DNA from: Knoxdaviesia capensis
Lineage: Eukaryota > Ascomycota > Sordariomycetes > Microascales > Gondwanamycetaceae
Assembly: GCA_001510575.1 (NCBI GenBank)
Contig: LNGK01000003.1
Coordinates: forward strand, 68,883 to 132,882
Direction of reading: 5' to 3'
DNA length: 64,000 bases
Below the pieces are notes generated by a model. That model saw only the letters and a list, made by a program, of their open reading frames with translations, was not told the origin of the DNA and did no database searches. Shown in pieces: positions 24,753 to 33,744 of this stretch (positions are counted from its first letter, which is position 1; each line of letters opens with the position of its first letter). The translations under genes and the position numbers were made by a program.

Positions 24753-26107
24753 CAGTCCCTGTGTAATCCCCCTGTCCCAGCGTCGCCATTCGCTCGTCCG
24801 TCCCCAGCCAGCCGTTCTTCCTAAAAGCCATCATCTTCTCACACCACTTGATTCTTTTTTTCCCTTTCCTTCTCTTCTCTACCCTCCTCACCGACTCAGG
24901 TCTTGCCGTGCTGTCCTCTCTGTTTGTTCGTTCATTCTCGCCTGCTTTGTTGTCAAGTCTGTCTGACTTACACGCCCTCTTTCCTTTCGTTTTCACTGTG
25001 TCCGGAATTATACTACACACTCTTTTTTTTTCTTCTCATTCCTTATTTGTGCCTTTTTCTTCTTTTCTCTGTCTTTCCCGATTCACTCTCACACACACTC
25101 CACACCCCCCCTTCTCCCAATATCTCTTGAGACCTCTCTCATTCGCTGTGTCTCGCTCTTGTGCCGGGCCTATTTCGTCAACCCACACAGCTTCTCTTCT
25201 CCATCGCTTCTTACCCGCCTAACCGCCACTGAAATATAGTGAATCCGGCCCAGTTTTCTGTCTGTTGCCCTTCAGTCGCCACTTATACCGTCCAAGACAA
25301 ACGCCTGATAAACTTACGGCCTGGGAGAATCTGTTCCTTATCCACACACCTCCTCCCTCCCTCTATTTTTTCACGAGAGTCCAGGAGAATCTTCGTTACA
25401 CCCCTTCTCTTCTCTCGCCACCCTTTCTTCGTTTCTGACCCTTTCCACTAGATCCACTAGTTGATCATATACATTCATTTCTTCATTCCCAGGAAGTCTT
25501 ATAAAGTTCAAGAGTCTCCCTCATCCTATCGTCGGAAAGCTTCTCTCTCTTTTTGTTGCTCTCCAGCTGCCAGGTTGCGTCTCTCTCTTCACACACACTC
25601 CTTGGTTGATCCCTTTTTTCTTGTTCTTTTTTTCATTCTTCATTCTTCATTCTTTTCTTCATTTCCAAAGCTTGCTTTGGCTAGAGAACTTTCAAGCCCT
25701 TTTTGGATATATTGCTGTTGTTTCGACATTCCTTTCGACAACATCTCTCCATATCTTCATTTTTCTTGTTTTTCTTCTTAAGAAACAACTTCCCTTCCTT
25801 TTTGGATCCTTACGCAGAGAGACAACTCTTCAATTATCACACGCAACCTACCTGTCTTGCTTTTTCGACAGCTCCAGTCCTGTCCCATTCTAGAAATATC
25901 AAAACGCTGTTGGAACCGGTTTTCCAATATCATCAACTGCCTACGCGCTTACACACAGCATTCTTGACAACTCACACAATCATTCATTGCATATCTATAT
26001 CCTAAGGATATCTTGTCCGGAACTTGCTATCTGAACTGATATATATCACGACTCACCAACTTTCTCATTTCTTTTTTCTTGAACTCAATATAACGAAAAC
26101 CGCAAAA

Positions 26108-27241
26108 ATGAACACCAAGTCTTTCCTCGCTCTCCTCGGCCTGGCCTCGGCCGTCAGCGCCCACATGAAGATGAACACCCCTCAGCCGTTCGCTGGTCTG
26201 TTGAACAACTCTCCCCTGGAGGCTGACGGCTCGGATTTCCCCTGCAAGAACTCGGCTTACGACACCACCGGAGTCAACAACATCTACGCCATCGGCTCTA
26301 CCGGCAACAAGCTTGCCTTCACCGGCCAGGCCGTCCACGGTGGTGGCTCGTGCCAGATCTCCATCACCTACGACCCCAAGCCCACCAAGAACTCGGTCTG
26401 GAAGGTCCTGACTTCCATCGAGGGTGGCTGCGTTGCCCGCGGCGAGGCCGGAAACATGGGCGATAGTGCCGATGCTGCTGATCCGTACGAGTACGAGTGG
26501 GTTGTCCCTAGCGGCCTTGAGCCCGGCAACTACACTCTCGCCTGGACCTGGTTCAACAAGATCGGCAACCGCGAGATGTACATGAACTGCGCCCCGGTCA
26601 GCTTCACTGGAACTGGAGGCTCCAAGTCCACCTTCGATGCTCTGCCCGACATGTTCGTTGCCAATGTCGGTAACGGATGCAGCACTCCCTCCAGCACCGA
26701 CCTGATTTTCCCCGATCCGGGCCAGGTTGTCTTCCAGTACAACGGAGCCACCAACGCGTTCGCTGCCCCCGTCGGTGCTTGCGCTACTGCCGCCCCCGTC
26801 AAGCAGAACCCGGTGCCCTCGTCTGCCCCCACCACTGCCCCTGCTGCTCCCAAGCCCACCCTCCCCGGTGGTGTCTTTGCGCCCCTCCCGGCGTCGTCCT
26901 CGACTTCTTCCCCCAGCGCTGCCGCTCCGACTCCGGACCCGGTGCCCACCCCCGTTGCTACCCCTACTCCCTCTCCTGCCACTCCCGAGACTCCCAAGGC
27001 TGCCGAGCCGGCCAAGGGTTCCACCAGCAGCGCCTTTGCCGCTGGCACTGTCTGCACCGACGAGGGCGCGTGGAACTGCATCGGAGGCTCGACCTTCCAG
27101 CGCTGCGGCAGCGGGACCTGGTCCGTGACCCAGTCGCTTGCTGCTGGCACTTCCTGCTCCCCCGGCGTCTCGCAAACCTTCACCATCAGCCGCAAGGGCC
27201 GCAAGCGCTCTTTCCGTCTCGGTCCCAAGATGCGCATCTAA
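26108..27241 (+). CDS. Secreted AA11-like lytic polysaccharide monooxygenase with C-terminal X278-like module
   Basis: Predicted extracellular copper enzyme of the AA11 type, a family known for oxidative cleavage of chitin. The protein has 377 residues in one exon. Signal peptide 1-18 (MNTKSFLALLGLASAVSA) is cut just before His19, which would be the first ligand of the histidine brace; His77 (QAVHGGGSC) is the candidate second ligand. Family hallmarks are HMKMNTPQPF, LNNSPL, DGSDFPCK, NREMYMNCAPVSF and MFVANVGNGC. A Pro/Thr/Ala/Ser-rich linker covers about 225-310. It is followed by a cysteine-containing module (CTDEGAWNCIGGSTFQRCGSGTWSVTQ region, 316-350; only key residues noted) like the X278 module on some AA11 and GH18 proteins. 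The protein ends in a basic tail (SRKGRKRSFRLGPKMRI). The start at 26108 is preferred over an upstream in-frame ATG at 26024 because it gives a proper signal peptide and an A-rich Kozak context (CAAAAATG). The AA11 call is confident; the substrate is inferred. Confidence 0.87.
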   Translation: MNTKSFLALLGLASAVSAHMKMNTPQPFAGLLNNSPLEADGSDFPCKNSAYDTTGVNNIYAIGSTGNKLAFTGQAVHGGGSCQISITYDPKPTKNSVWKVLTSIEGGCVARGEAGNMGDSADAADPYEYEWVVPSGLEPGNYTLAWTWFNKIGNREMYMNCAPVSFTGTGGSKSTFDALPDMFVANVGNGCSTPSSTDLIFPDPGQVVFQYNGATNAFAAPVGACATAAPVKQNPVPSSAPTTAPAAPKPTLPGGVFAPLPASSSTSSPSAAAPTPDPVPTPVATPTPSPATPETPKAAEPAKGSTSSAFAAGTVCTDEGAWNCIGGSTFQRCGSGTWSVTQSLAAGTSCSPGVSQTFTISRKGRKRSFRLGPKMRI

Positions 27242-28107
27242 GCGATGTGTCTTCTCATACTGGGAGAGGAGTTTAAGTGGGTGAAAAAGGAAAGAAAAAC
27301 ATCTTTGGGTACGGTCGGGGGACGGGTAACGGTCATAACATTGGATATCACGGGCATGTGATACCTCATCTTCGCTTCATTTTTGTATATATATTCAGTC
27401 ATTTTCTTAGGCATCTGCCTTCTCATTTAGCAGTTGGAATACCATTCATGAGTTCAGTTCAGTTCTCGCATCTGCCGTGGTATCTTTGATTTCAGTGTTT
27501 ACAGTGAAACAACTTGTTGAGCGGTCGTTGTTTATTTTGATAGCCCATTTCGCGGCCATGGTTGCGTTGGCTTTCCCAGCGATCCGGTTCAGCACCCGAA
27601 GTGGGTCGGCCGTTCATGCGGCCGCCCCGCCCCACCCGGCCAGCCAACATGGTCCGGTGGCCGCCGGCGCTGGCCGGATATTCCCCACAACTGCTAGCTG
27701 TCATTGGGCATCAAAACTTAAAACAAACCTCGAGGGACTGCTAGGAAGGGAAAAGAAATCAACACTACAATAATACAGGTTTCTCGAACCAATTCAGGTA
27801 GGTGAATAGCCGCCAGCAATCACGATAATGCACATTCTAAACACTTTCTTTTTTCTTGGGAGAGTCACAATTACAACAGGATTCTGAAATTACAGGTTTA
27901 GGGGCGTGTGTAAAAGCTCTAATTCGTTGATATATATAGCTCAGACAGCTCTTCAACCAAACAGTTAGTCTCGTGTCGCTAGCTCTCTTCTTTGAGGGGC
28001 ACGCATCATTATATGCTGTAAATAACAAAACCAGAAAATCCAGAGTCATAAAGTCGTAAAATGTCCTCCACAGGTCATCTCCATCCCATCCCGTAGCAAT
28101 GAACTTC
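27242..28107. other. Intergenic between convergent LPMO and DUF3176 genes
   Basis: About 870 bp holding the two 3' UTRs. An AT-rich part with TGTATATATATTC (near 27380-27400) is a plausible cleavage/poly(A) region for the LPMO mRNA. A GC-rich patch occurs around 27600-27670. No gene, RNA or repeat was recognised. Confidence 0.6.
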
Positions 28108-30034
28108 TTAACTAAACCAAAACAGTCTCTTCGAAGTTTCGCGATCGAGCTCATGCGGATTAGCATATACGCCGGAAATCGATCCGTCGGAGCCCACGTT
28201 ATGGAATAACAAGGACGACGGCGTCGATTTCCACAGCGGCAGGCCGTTCTGTCTCCGGTTAGACCACATCGTAGTCACCAGCAACACGGTAACCAGGACG
28301 GTGACACCCAGCGGGTACGCGAGGTACTCCCATCGCACATGGACGAAAGCAAACGCTCTCCCGGTGGATCCGAAGACGGTGTTAGAGTCGTTTGGATTTT
28401 CGCGAAGCGCAAAGGTCATGCTCTTGGCGACATTGGCCATCAGCGCGGTGACATTCTCGCTTCGGAACAGTGGCGAGACGGCCAGCCCAGACTTGCTGTC
28501 ATCTAGGTCGGTGCGCCCGACGACCATCTCGCCGCCGAAGCCGTTGGAGCCTAGGTACTGGTTGATGGCGCTCCAGTCGTAGCGGGAGATGTTGAAAAAC
28601 GGGAGGCCGTTCGCCGGGGCAAACAGGTACTGGTTGCTGTTCTCCGAGAGCTCGCCAAGGCTGGTGATGGGGATCTCGGTGACGTCCTGCCGGAAGTCCG
28701 AGCCATTGACGAACACGTTGGCGTACTTGAGGCCCGTGAAGCTGAGCGTGCACTCCGCCGCGTCTTGAATCTCGACCAGCCGACTATTTAGGTTTCCTGT
28801 GGTTCTAATCATCGAGATCATCACGAAATCTGCAGCCGGTACGGGCCGGCTTAGGTTCTGCCCGTTGGGGATGATCGGCCCCATCATGGTGACGTTGACC
28901 ATGATTCCAGTGGTCCGGTCCGTTTGCACATGGAGAGTGCGCAGGTGCGTTCCTGACGGCGTGATATATGTGCAGTTGGTTCCCGACCCGGAGTAGGCCT
29001 TGACACAGGATTGTGTGGCCACAGTCTCGCTGGTGACGTTTTGGCAGGAGGACGTGAAGCCCAGCGAGATCGGGGGGCTCTCCCACTCGCAAACTCCAGG
29101 ACACTCCAGCGGCTCAGTGAGTGTGAGATTGAACAGTCCTCTCACGATTGCTCCCTGCATCGACAGGTCCATGCTGGTCTCTGTTGTCGTTGAGCATTCA
29201 GCCGTTAATATCGTGTTGGGATGAATGCTATCTAAAAGCAATTTCGGATGTGAACTAACCGTGGGCAAATCCTTGCAGACCCTGAAAAGCATCAGATTCT
29301 CCTCCTCCATAGTAATTAGTTGCATATTTGAACATAGCAGTGCCTTCTGGAAGCTGCAGAGTCATCGTCTCGATCAGGATGGCCTGCTGGGTCAGCGGAG
29401 CGATGCCAACCGACACGATGGTAAGCAGCGCGGCCAAACTGGCCATCTGCCAGCGCACGCGAATCAGGAACACAAACGCGCCGACCGAGCCACGACCGGC
29501 ATCATCAAACAAGTCCATGTCAACCAGCGGCCGCGGGGTCTTGCGGTAGTGCTGCCACACGGACTGGGAGATGCTCGACGAGATGACGACCAACAGGGTC
29601 GAGCGGCAGATGGCGGTGAGGATGGCGGCGACGGCGTTGAGCGAGACCACAAACGAGAACACGCGCTGGTCCTTATTGTCCATCCACATCAGGATGCCGA
29701 TCAGCGCGCCCCACGACACAAAGCAGATCACCAGGGCGGAGATCTCCAGCAGCCACCAGTTCCACGACCAGCGGCGGCGGGTGAAGCGGTCTGGCGAGGG
29801 GCCGTCGGCGTGGCCGGACGTGTATGATGGCGGCGAGGGGAGGATCGGCTTGGCGTCGAACTGCTGGCCGGGTTGTGAGGAGAGCTGCGAGAGCGGGGAC
29901 ACGGAGTCTGAGGGGTCGGGGCGGCTGGGGTCCCGCGGGTCCTGGGTCTTGGGGCGGGCGTAGTCCATCGGCGAGACATACTGCATCGGCGGCGAGAACG
30001 GCTCGGCAATGGAGTAGCCGTGGTATTTGGCCAT
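28108..30034 (-). CDS. DUF3176-family membrane protein
   Basis: Fungus-specific integral membrane protein of unknown function. The first exon begins at 30034 (MAKYHGYSIAEPFSPP) with a Pro/Ser-rich cytosolic N-terminus of about 85 residues. Hydrophobic helices follow: WWLLEISALVICFVSWGALI, a second spanning VFSFVVSLNAVAAILTAIC, and a third around LAALLTIVSVGIAPLTQQAI. A long ectodomain with many NxS/T sequons and cysteines comes next, then a last helix (LAYPLGVTVLVTVLLVTTMW) and a short tail. The N- and C-terminal parts lie in different frames, so one intron must join them. Two solutions keep the frame: intron 29282-29333 (52 bp, weak donor GTTCAA, 624 residues) or 29232-29259 (28 bp, donor GTTAGT, 632 residues, implausibly short). 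I could not decide, so the residues around 225-245 are uncertain. A frameshift mutation or base-call error is the third option. Confidence 0.82.
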
Positions 30035-30689
30035 TGTGGCGAGAGGAGGGGTGGTTTAGGGTATATATACGAGGTGATCAACACTGTCACCGGGCCGGAG
30101 AGTGGTTCCAGCGGGTGTCTGAAGCACGATATAGGAAGAGGCGGTGGAAGAAGTGGCGTGTGTCTTGACAGAACTCCGGCCCAGCAGAGAAAGCCACAGA
30201 GAGAATCTATTGTGAACGACAGAAAAAGGCACGGATGGGAAGAACAAGGGAATCCTTCCTTCGACGCACATAAGCCACGGGGGCTTCTGGATATGTAATA
30301 AATATATTGAACTTACTGTATGGAGAGCTCGCATGTGGCGGAGCCGCCCAGACTGTGTCCCACCCGCCGCGGCACAGGCTTATCCTGCAGTCTAGTGCTA
30401 GGCACGGGTGAAACAGTAAGCTGTGAACTCCTGTGCCGGGGGTGGAAGGGAGCATAGGACAGAAGACTGTAACACTGCAATCTATGTTCAGTCCGCGGCC
30501 CGCAATCCTTCGAGATACGGTGGGCTACATAGTCCTTGCATCGCACATAGAAAGCACACTGCCAAGTCCAACAAACACAGCCACTTTGGTAAGCAGCAGG
30601 CAGTTCGTACTGTGGTGAGAGAGTCCTTTGGACCCCCTAGACGCAGGCTCTGTGTGTGAGCAGCGGGAACTGCCCCACTGGAACCGCCG

Positions 30690-30799
30690 CCAATTGGCCG
30701 CTGTTTATAGCATCACCAATTGAAGCCGTCGATTGCCACATCGCTTGCACCACTGCACGATCGTGGAGCGGAGCCCGCATCGTGACCCTCTCCAATTGG
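30690..30799. promoter_or_regulatory. Cluster of three CCAAT elements
   Basis: CCAATTGG at 30690-30697, CCAAT at 30716-30720 and CCAATTGG at 30792-30799. The CCAATTGG copies read as CCAAT boxes on both strands. They lie about 0.65 kb upstream of the DUF3176 gene and 1.5 kb upstream of yih1. HAP-complex binding is inferred. Confidence 0.4.
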
Positions 30800-32077
30800 T
30801 TTTTTTGTCTTCTTCTTTTTTTCTTCTTACCGGAGGAGTTTCCACTGACGGCCAAATCTGCAGCCAACCATCCCCACAACCTGGCTGGCCTGGTAGTAAC
30901 CCTCCCCAACGCCAGGAAGCGAAAAAGAAAACCAAATCCTCCGCTTAATAGCTCCGGTCCGGGCCCTTGTAGCCGTTTTTCTAGCCGCCCATGCCTTCCC
31001 TGTGCGTCCCAATGGAGAAATAAAATCGAAAAAAAATACAAACAAACGAACACGGTCGGCCGACTTCGCTGGCCATTCCGCGTGGGAGAATACCTCACCC
31101 GCATGAGCGAAGATACCACTGTTGGTTTGGTCGCGGGAAAGTGGCCGTGTTGTGTCGGTGAGTGGCCCGCTGTGTCAACGAATCGACGGCTGGTCCCGGG
31201 GATCCGGGGCAGGGGAGCTGGGCTTTCTCACGATGTGTGGTCCAATTCGCAGAGCGTGTGTTTTGTGCGGTGGCTGGAGTTCTTCCTCGTCTGTCTCAAA
31301 CACGCTCTGCGTGCAACCGCTGCTTACGCCCGCCTGAGTATGGAACTGCAGCAGTCAGGCTGACTTGCATTTGCACTTTTCCCCCCCCATCTCGCCCAGA
31401 TGCCGTTTTTACATCCAACCACGCGCCTGGAGGCTGCATGACTGGGGCACTTGCCAGCCAGGGCCAGCCAGGTGCAGCTTTCGGCAGGGAAACCAGCGCT
31501 GTCTCGAGCGCCGCCCTGGTCCGTCCGATTGACTGGATGGGAGGAGGAGGAGGAGATTCGGCTAAATCACACCACTCGTGTGCCTTTCTTCAACATGGGA
31601 CAAATTAATCAGGGCCCGGAGGTCTTTTGGTGCTCAGCCTCCTCGCGGGAGGATTCCTCGGGCCGCGGGATTGCTCCTGGAGACGGTGCTCTCCTCCCGC
31701 ACTGATGAGGTTACACTACACAGTAGCAGTTACTTGGAGTGACCAGAGACGAAGAACAGCAATACTCCACCAGAGAGAAAAAGAAGAAGAGAGGGATAAA
31801 AAACTTACTCGGACAACTTCCACAAACAGTGCCACACATGTTCCACGCCCATTGGACCAAAACTCTGGAACGAAGGATTGCGATCCCTGGCTGACACACA
31901 CGACAAACAGCTGAAAAGAACCTCCTGCATTGTGTTGGTTTGAGAGAGTAGTACACTGAACAGGGCTGCCGAATATGGCGTCGGTGATATTGATTCAGGT
32001 TCTTAACTGAGAAGCACTCAAGTGGTCGAAAGAAGGCCATCGTAACAGCAGCTTCACACTGGAGCAACCCTGACGCC

Positions 32078-32099
32078 AACCCTATATCCATACCCTAAC
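32078..32099 (+). promoter_or_regulatory. Telobox-like CCCTAA motifs upstream of yih1
   Basis: AACCCTAT at 32079-32086 and ACCCTAAC at 32092-32099, about 160-180 bp before the yih1 ATG. They are degenerate or shifted forms of the AACCCTAA telobox. Function is inferred from position. Confidence 0.35.
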
Positions 32100-32255
32100 A
32101 GCCCATTTAGTTCCCCGCGAAATCTCCCCCGAAAATCATGAACAAGTCAGGGTTTCTTCACCTTAACATCAACACCCCAAAAATATCATTCTCCCCATCC
32201 AACCCCCGTCTCCCTCTCTCTCCAATGAAAACCCCCCGCACCCGCCACCACAGCC

Positions 32256-33149
32256 ATGTCGACCGATCTCGCCGATGAAGTCGAGGCCATCAACTCCATC
32301 TACGGCGACGGCACACTCACGGCCGCCGCCCGGCCCGGCGCCGATGCTGCTGCCGGGCCGGCAGCCGCTGAGGACGACATCTACATCCTCGTGCTGCCCG
32401 GCGAAGCCGCCTCGGCGCTGCGGCTAGCCTTCAGCCCCGCTTACCCGGACGCCCCGCCGACGGTGGCCGGCGTGCACAGCGCCGGCACAGCCGCCAAGCC
32501 CGGCGCGGGCGCGCGGCTGGTCGCGCAGTTCACGCGCGCGCTGGGCGAGGTGTACCGCCCGGGTGAGGTGTGTCTGTTCGACACCATCGAGGAGATGCAG
32601 CGGCTGCAGCAGGACGCCGCCGGCGCGGAGGCCGCGCTCGACACGCCCGACGCGTTCGATGCCGTCACGCTCGCCGCCGACGATGCCGCCGCGCACTCCG
32701 ACCCCAGCGAGCCCGACCTCGCCGTCGACCCGGACTGGGCGGCGAGCGAGGTGGTCACCGAGCAGCGGTCGACGTTTCTCGCGCGCGCGGCGCGCGTGGC
32801 CAGCGCCGCCGAGGCCGCGGCGTTCGTCGCGCACCTGGTGGCCACCGACCGGCGGGTCGCGCAGGCCACGCACAATATCTCGGCGTGGCGCGTGTGCGGT
32901 CCCGCCGGCGAGGCGACGGCCGTGCAGGACTGCGACGACGACGGCGAGGATGCGGCCGGGGCGCGGCTGCTGCACTTGTTGCAGCTGACCGGCGCGTGGG
33001 ATGTCGTTGTGGTCGTGTCGCGCTGGTTCGGCGGTATCAAGCTGGGGCCGCGGCGCTTTGCCCTGATCAATAACGTCGCCAGGGACGCGCTTGTCCGGGG
33101 CGGCTTTGTCGAGGAGGGGCCGTCTGTCAGTGGGAAGAAGAAGAAGTGA
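32256..33149 (+). CDS. yih1: Yih1/IMPACT homologue (Gcn1-binding inhibitor of the eIF2-alpha kinase Gcn2)
   Basis: Regulates general amino-acid control by competing with Gcn2 for Gcn1. A single exon of 297 residues (yeast Yih1 has 258). The N-terminal RWD domain covers about residues 4-115, with the opening DEVEAINSIYGDG and the family signature YPDAPP. An acidic Ala-rich linker covers about 115-165. The C-terminal IMPACT (UPF0029) domain runs from about 165 to 285, with STFLARAARV, VAQATHNISAWRV, DDDGEDAAGARLL and the highly diagnostic VVVVSRWFGGIKLGPRRF followed by LINNVARDAL. The protein ends in a lysine tail (GKKKK). Codon use is extremely GC-rich and alanine content is high. The gene is convergent with the CASTOR-like gene, about 600 bp away. 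Confidence 0.94.
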   Translation: MSTDLADEVEAINSIYGDGTLTAAARPGADAAAGPAAAEDDIYILVLPGEAASALRLAFSPAYPDAPPTVAGVHSAGTAAKPGAGARLVAQFTRALGEVYRPGEVCLFDTIEEMQRLQQDAAGAEAALDTPDAFDAVTLAADDAAAHSDPSEPDLAVDPDWAASEVVTEQRSTFLARAARVASAAEAAAFVAHLVATDRRVAQATHNISAWRVCGPAGEATAVQDCDDDGEDAAGARLLHLLQLTGAWDVVVVVSRWFGGIKLGPRRFALINNVARDALVRGGFVEEGPSVSGKKKK

Positions 33150-33744
33150 GGGCACTTCTGGTGGACTGTGTTGGATCGATTTAAGAGCATTTCATTCAGA
33201 CAGCATCTTGCCCCTGAGAGTTGGGCATATACAATAGCGACCTAGATCATACAGAGTACAACCTGGATACAATATACGGGCTACGATACCCATTGCACAC
33301 TTACACAGAACGCACAGCCTTCGAACATGTGAAACAGTTAAATTCAATTTGCCTACCAGACCCAAAGACCAAGATGTCTGAAATGCCCCAGTCCCCCATC
33401 CCGTTATTTCACGCAGTAATAATACAAACTAGACCTCGTATGCAGTATGAAAGCCAGTATAACACACACAACTCAAAGCCAACCTCGAGATATGCTCGCA
33501 AAGAAGACGAAAAACTGACTCTGATGCCTCCCATAAACGTGAAGATAGGGGTATAAAGGGGGGAACCGACCCCGAAAGAACTACATGTGAGACTGAGAAA
33601 GGAAAAGAGCCACAAAATGGCCGAAGGCATCAGAAGAGTCGCACCTCCATGGCCGTATGAGCAGGCCATAGATCTTCATGTGTCGGTGGGCGTGCCAGCA
33701 TCGCCCTGACTTTCAAGAGTCGTTAAATTGGTAAAGCGCCCCGC
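33150..33744. other. Intergenic between convergent yih1 and CASTOR-like genes
   Basis: About 600 bp, notably AT-richer than either neighbour. It should hold both 3' UTRs and poly(A) sites. No gene, repeat or RNA was recognised. Confidence 0.6.

Larger units (their letters stand above)
20227..26107. other. Long intergenic region, right half, merging into pyrimidine-rich leader of the LPMO gene
   Basis: No convincing gene. From about 22.9 kb, and most strongly from about 24.48 kb, the + strand becomes C/T-rich with long CT and T runs up to the LPMO start codon. This suggests a long 5' leader or core promoter. Also present are an 11-bp triple repeat (22930-22962), palindromic TACTGTACAGTA-type motifs (near 22370, 22600, 23550 and 23910), a C-run with an uncalled base (24664) and a (TC)n microsatellite (24724-24751). 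A GTACGT at about 24690 and a CTAAC...TATAG at 25218-25238 could border a leader intron, but this is unproven. Confidence 0.55.
30035..32255. other. Intergenic between divergent DUF3176 and yih1 genes
   Basis: 2.2 kb serving as upstream region for both genes. It contains three CCAAT-type elements (30690-30697, 30716-30720, 30792-30799) and looser telobox-like CCCTAA motifs just upstream of yih1 (32078-32099). Reading frames on both strands around 30640-31360 overlap each other and have no recognisable protein features, so I do not call them genes. Confidence 0.6.

Noticed and set aside
26027..27175. 382-codon minus-strand frame over the LPMO gene
   Set aside because: Gly/Ser/Arg-rich complement of the LPMO coding sequence; no signal or domain.
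30637..31363. Overlapping frames of 160 and 235 codons on opposite strands as a possible small gene
   Set aside because: Mutually antisense, low complexity, no signal peptide, family motif or supported splice pattern.
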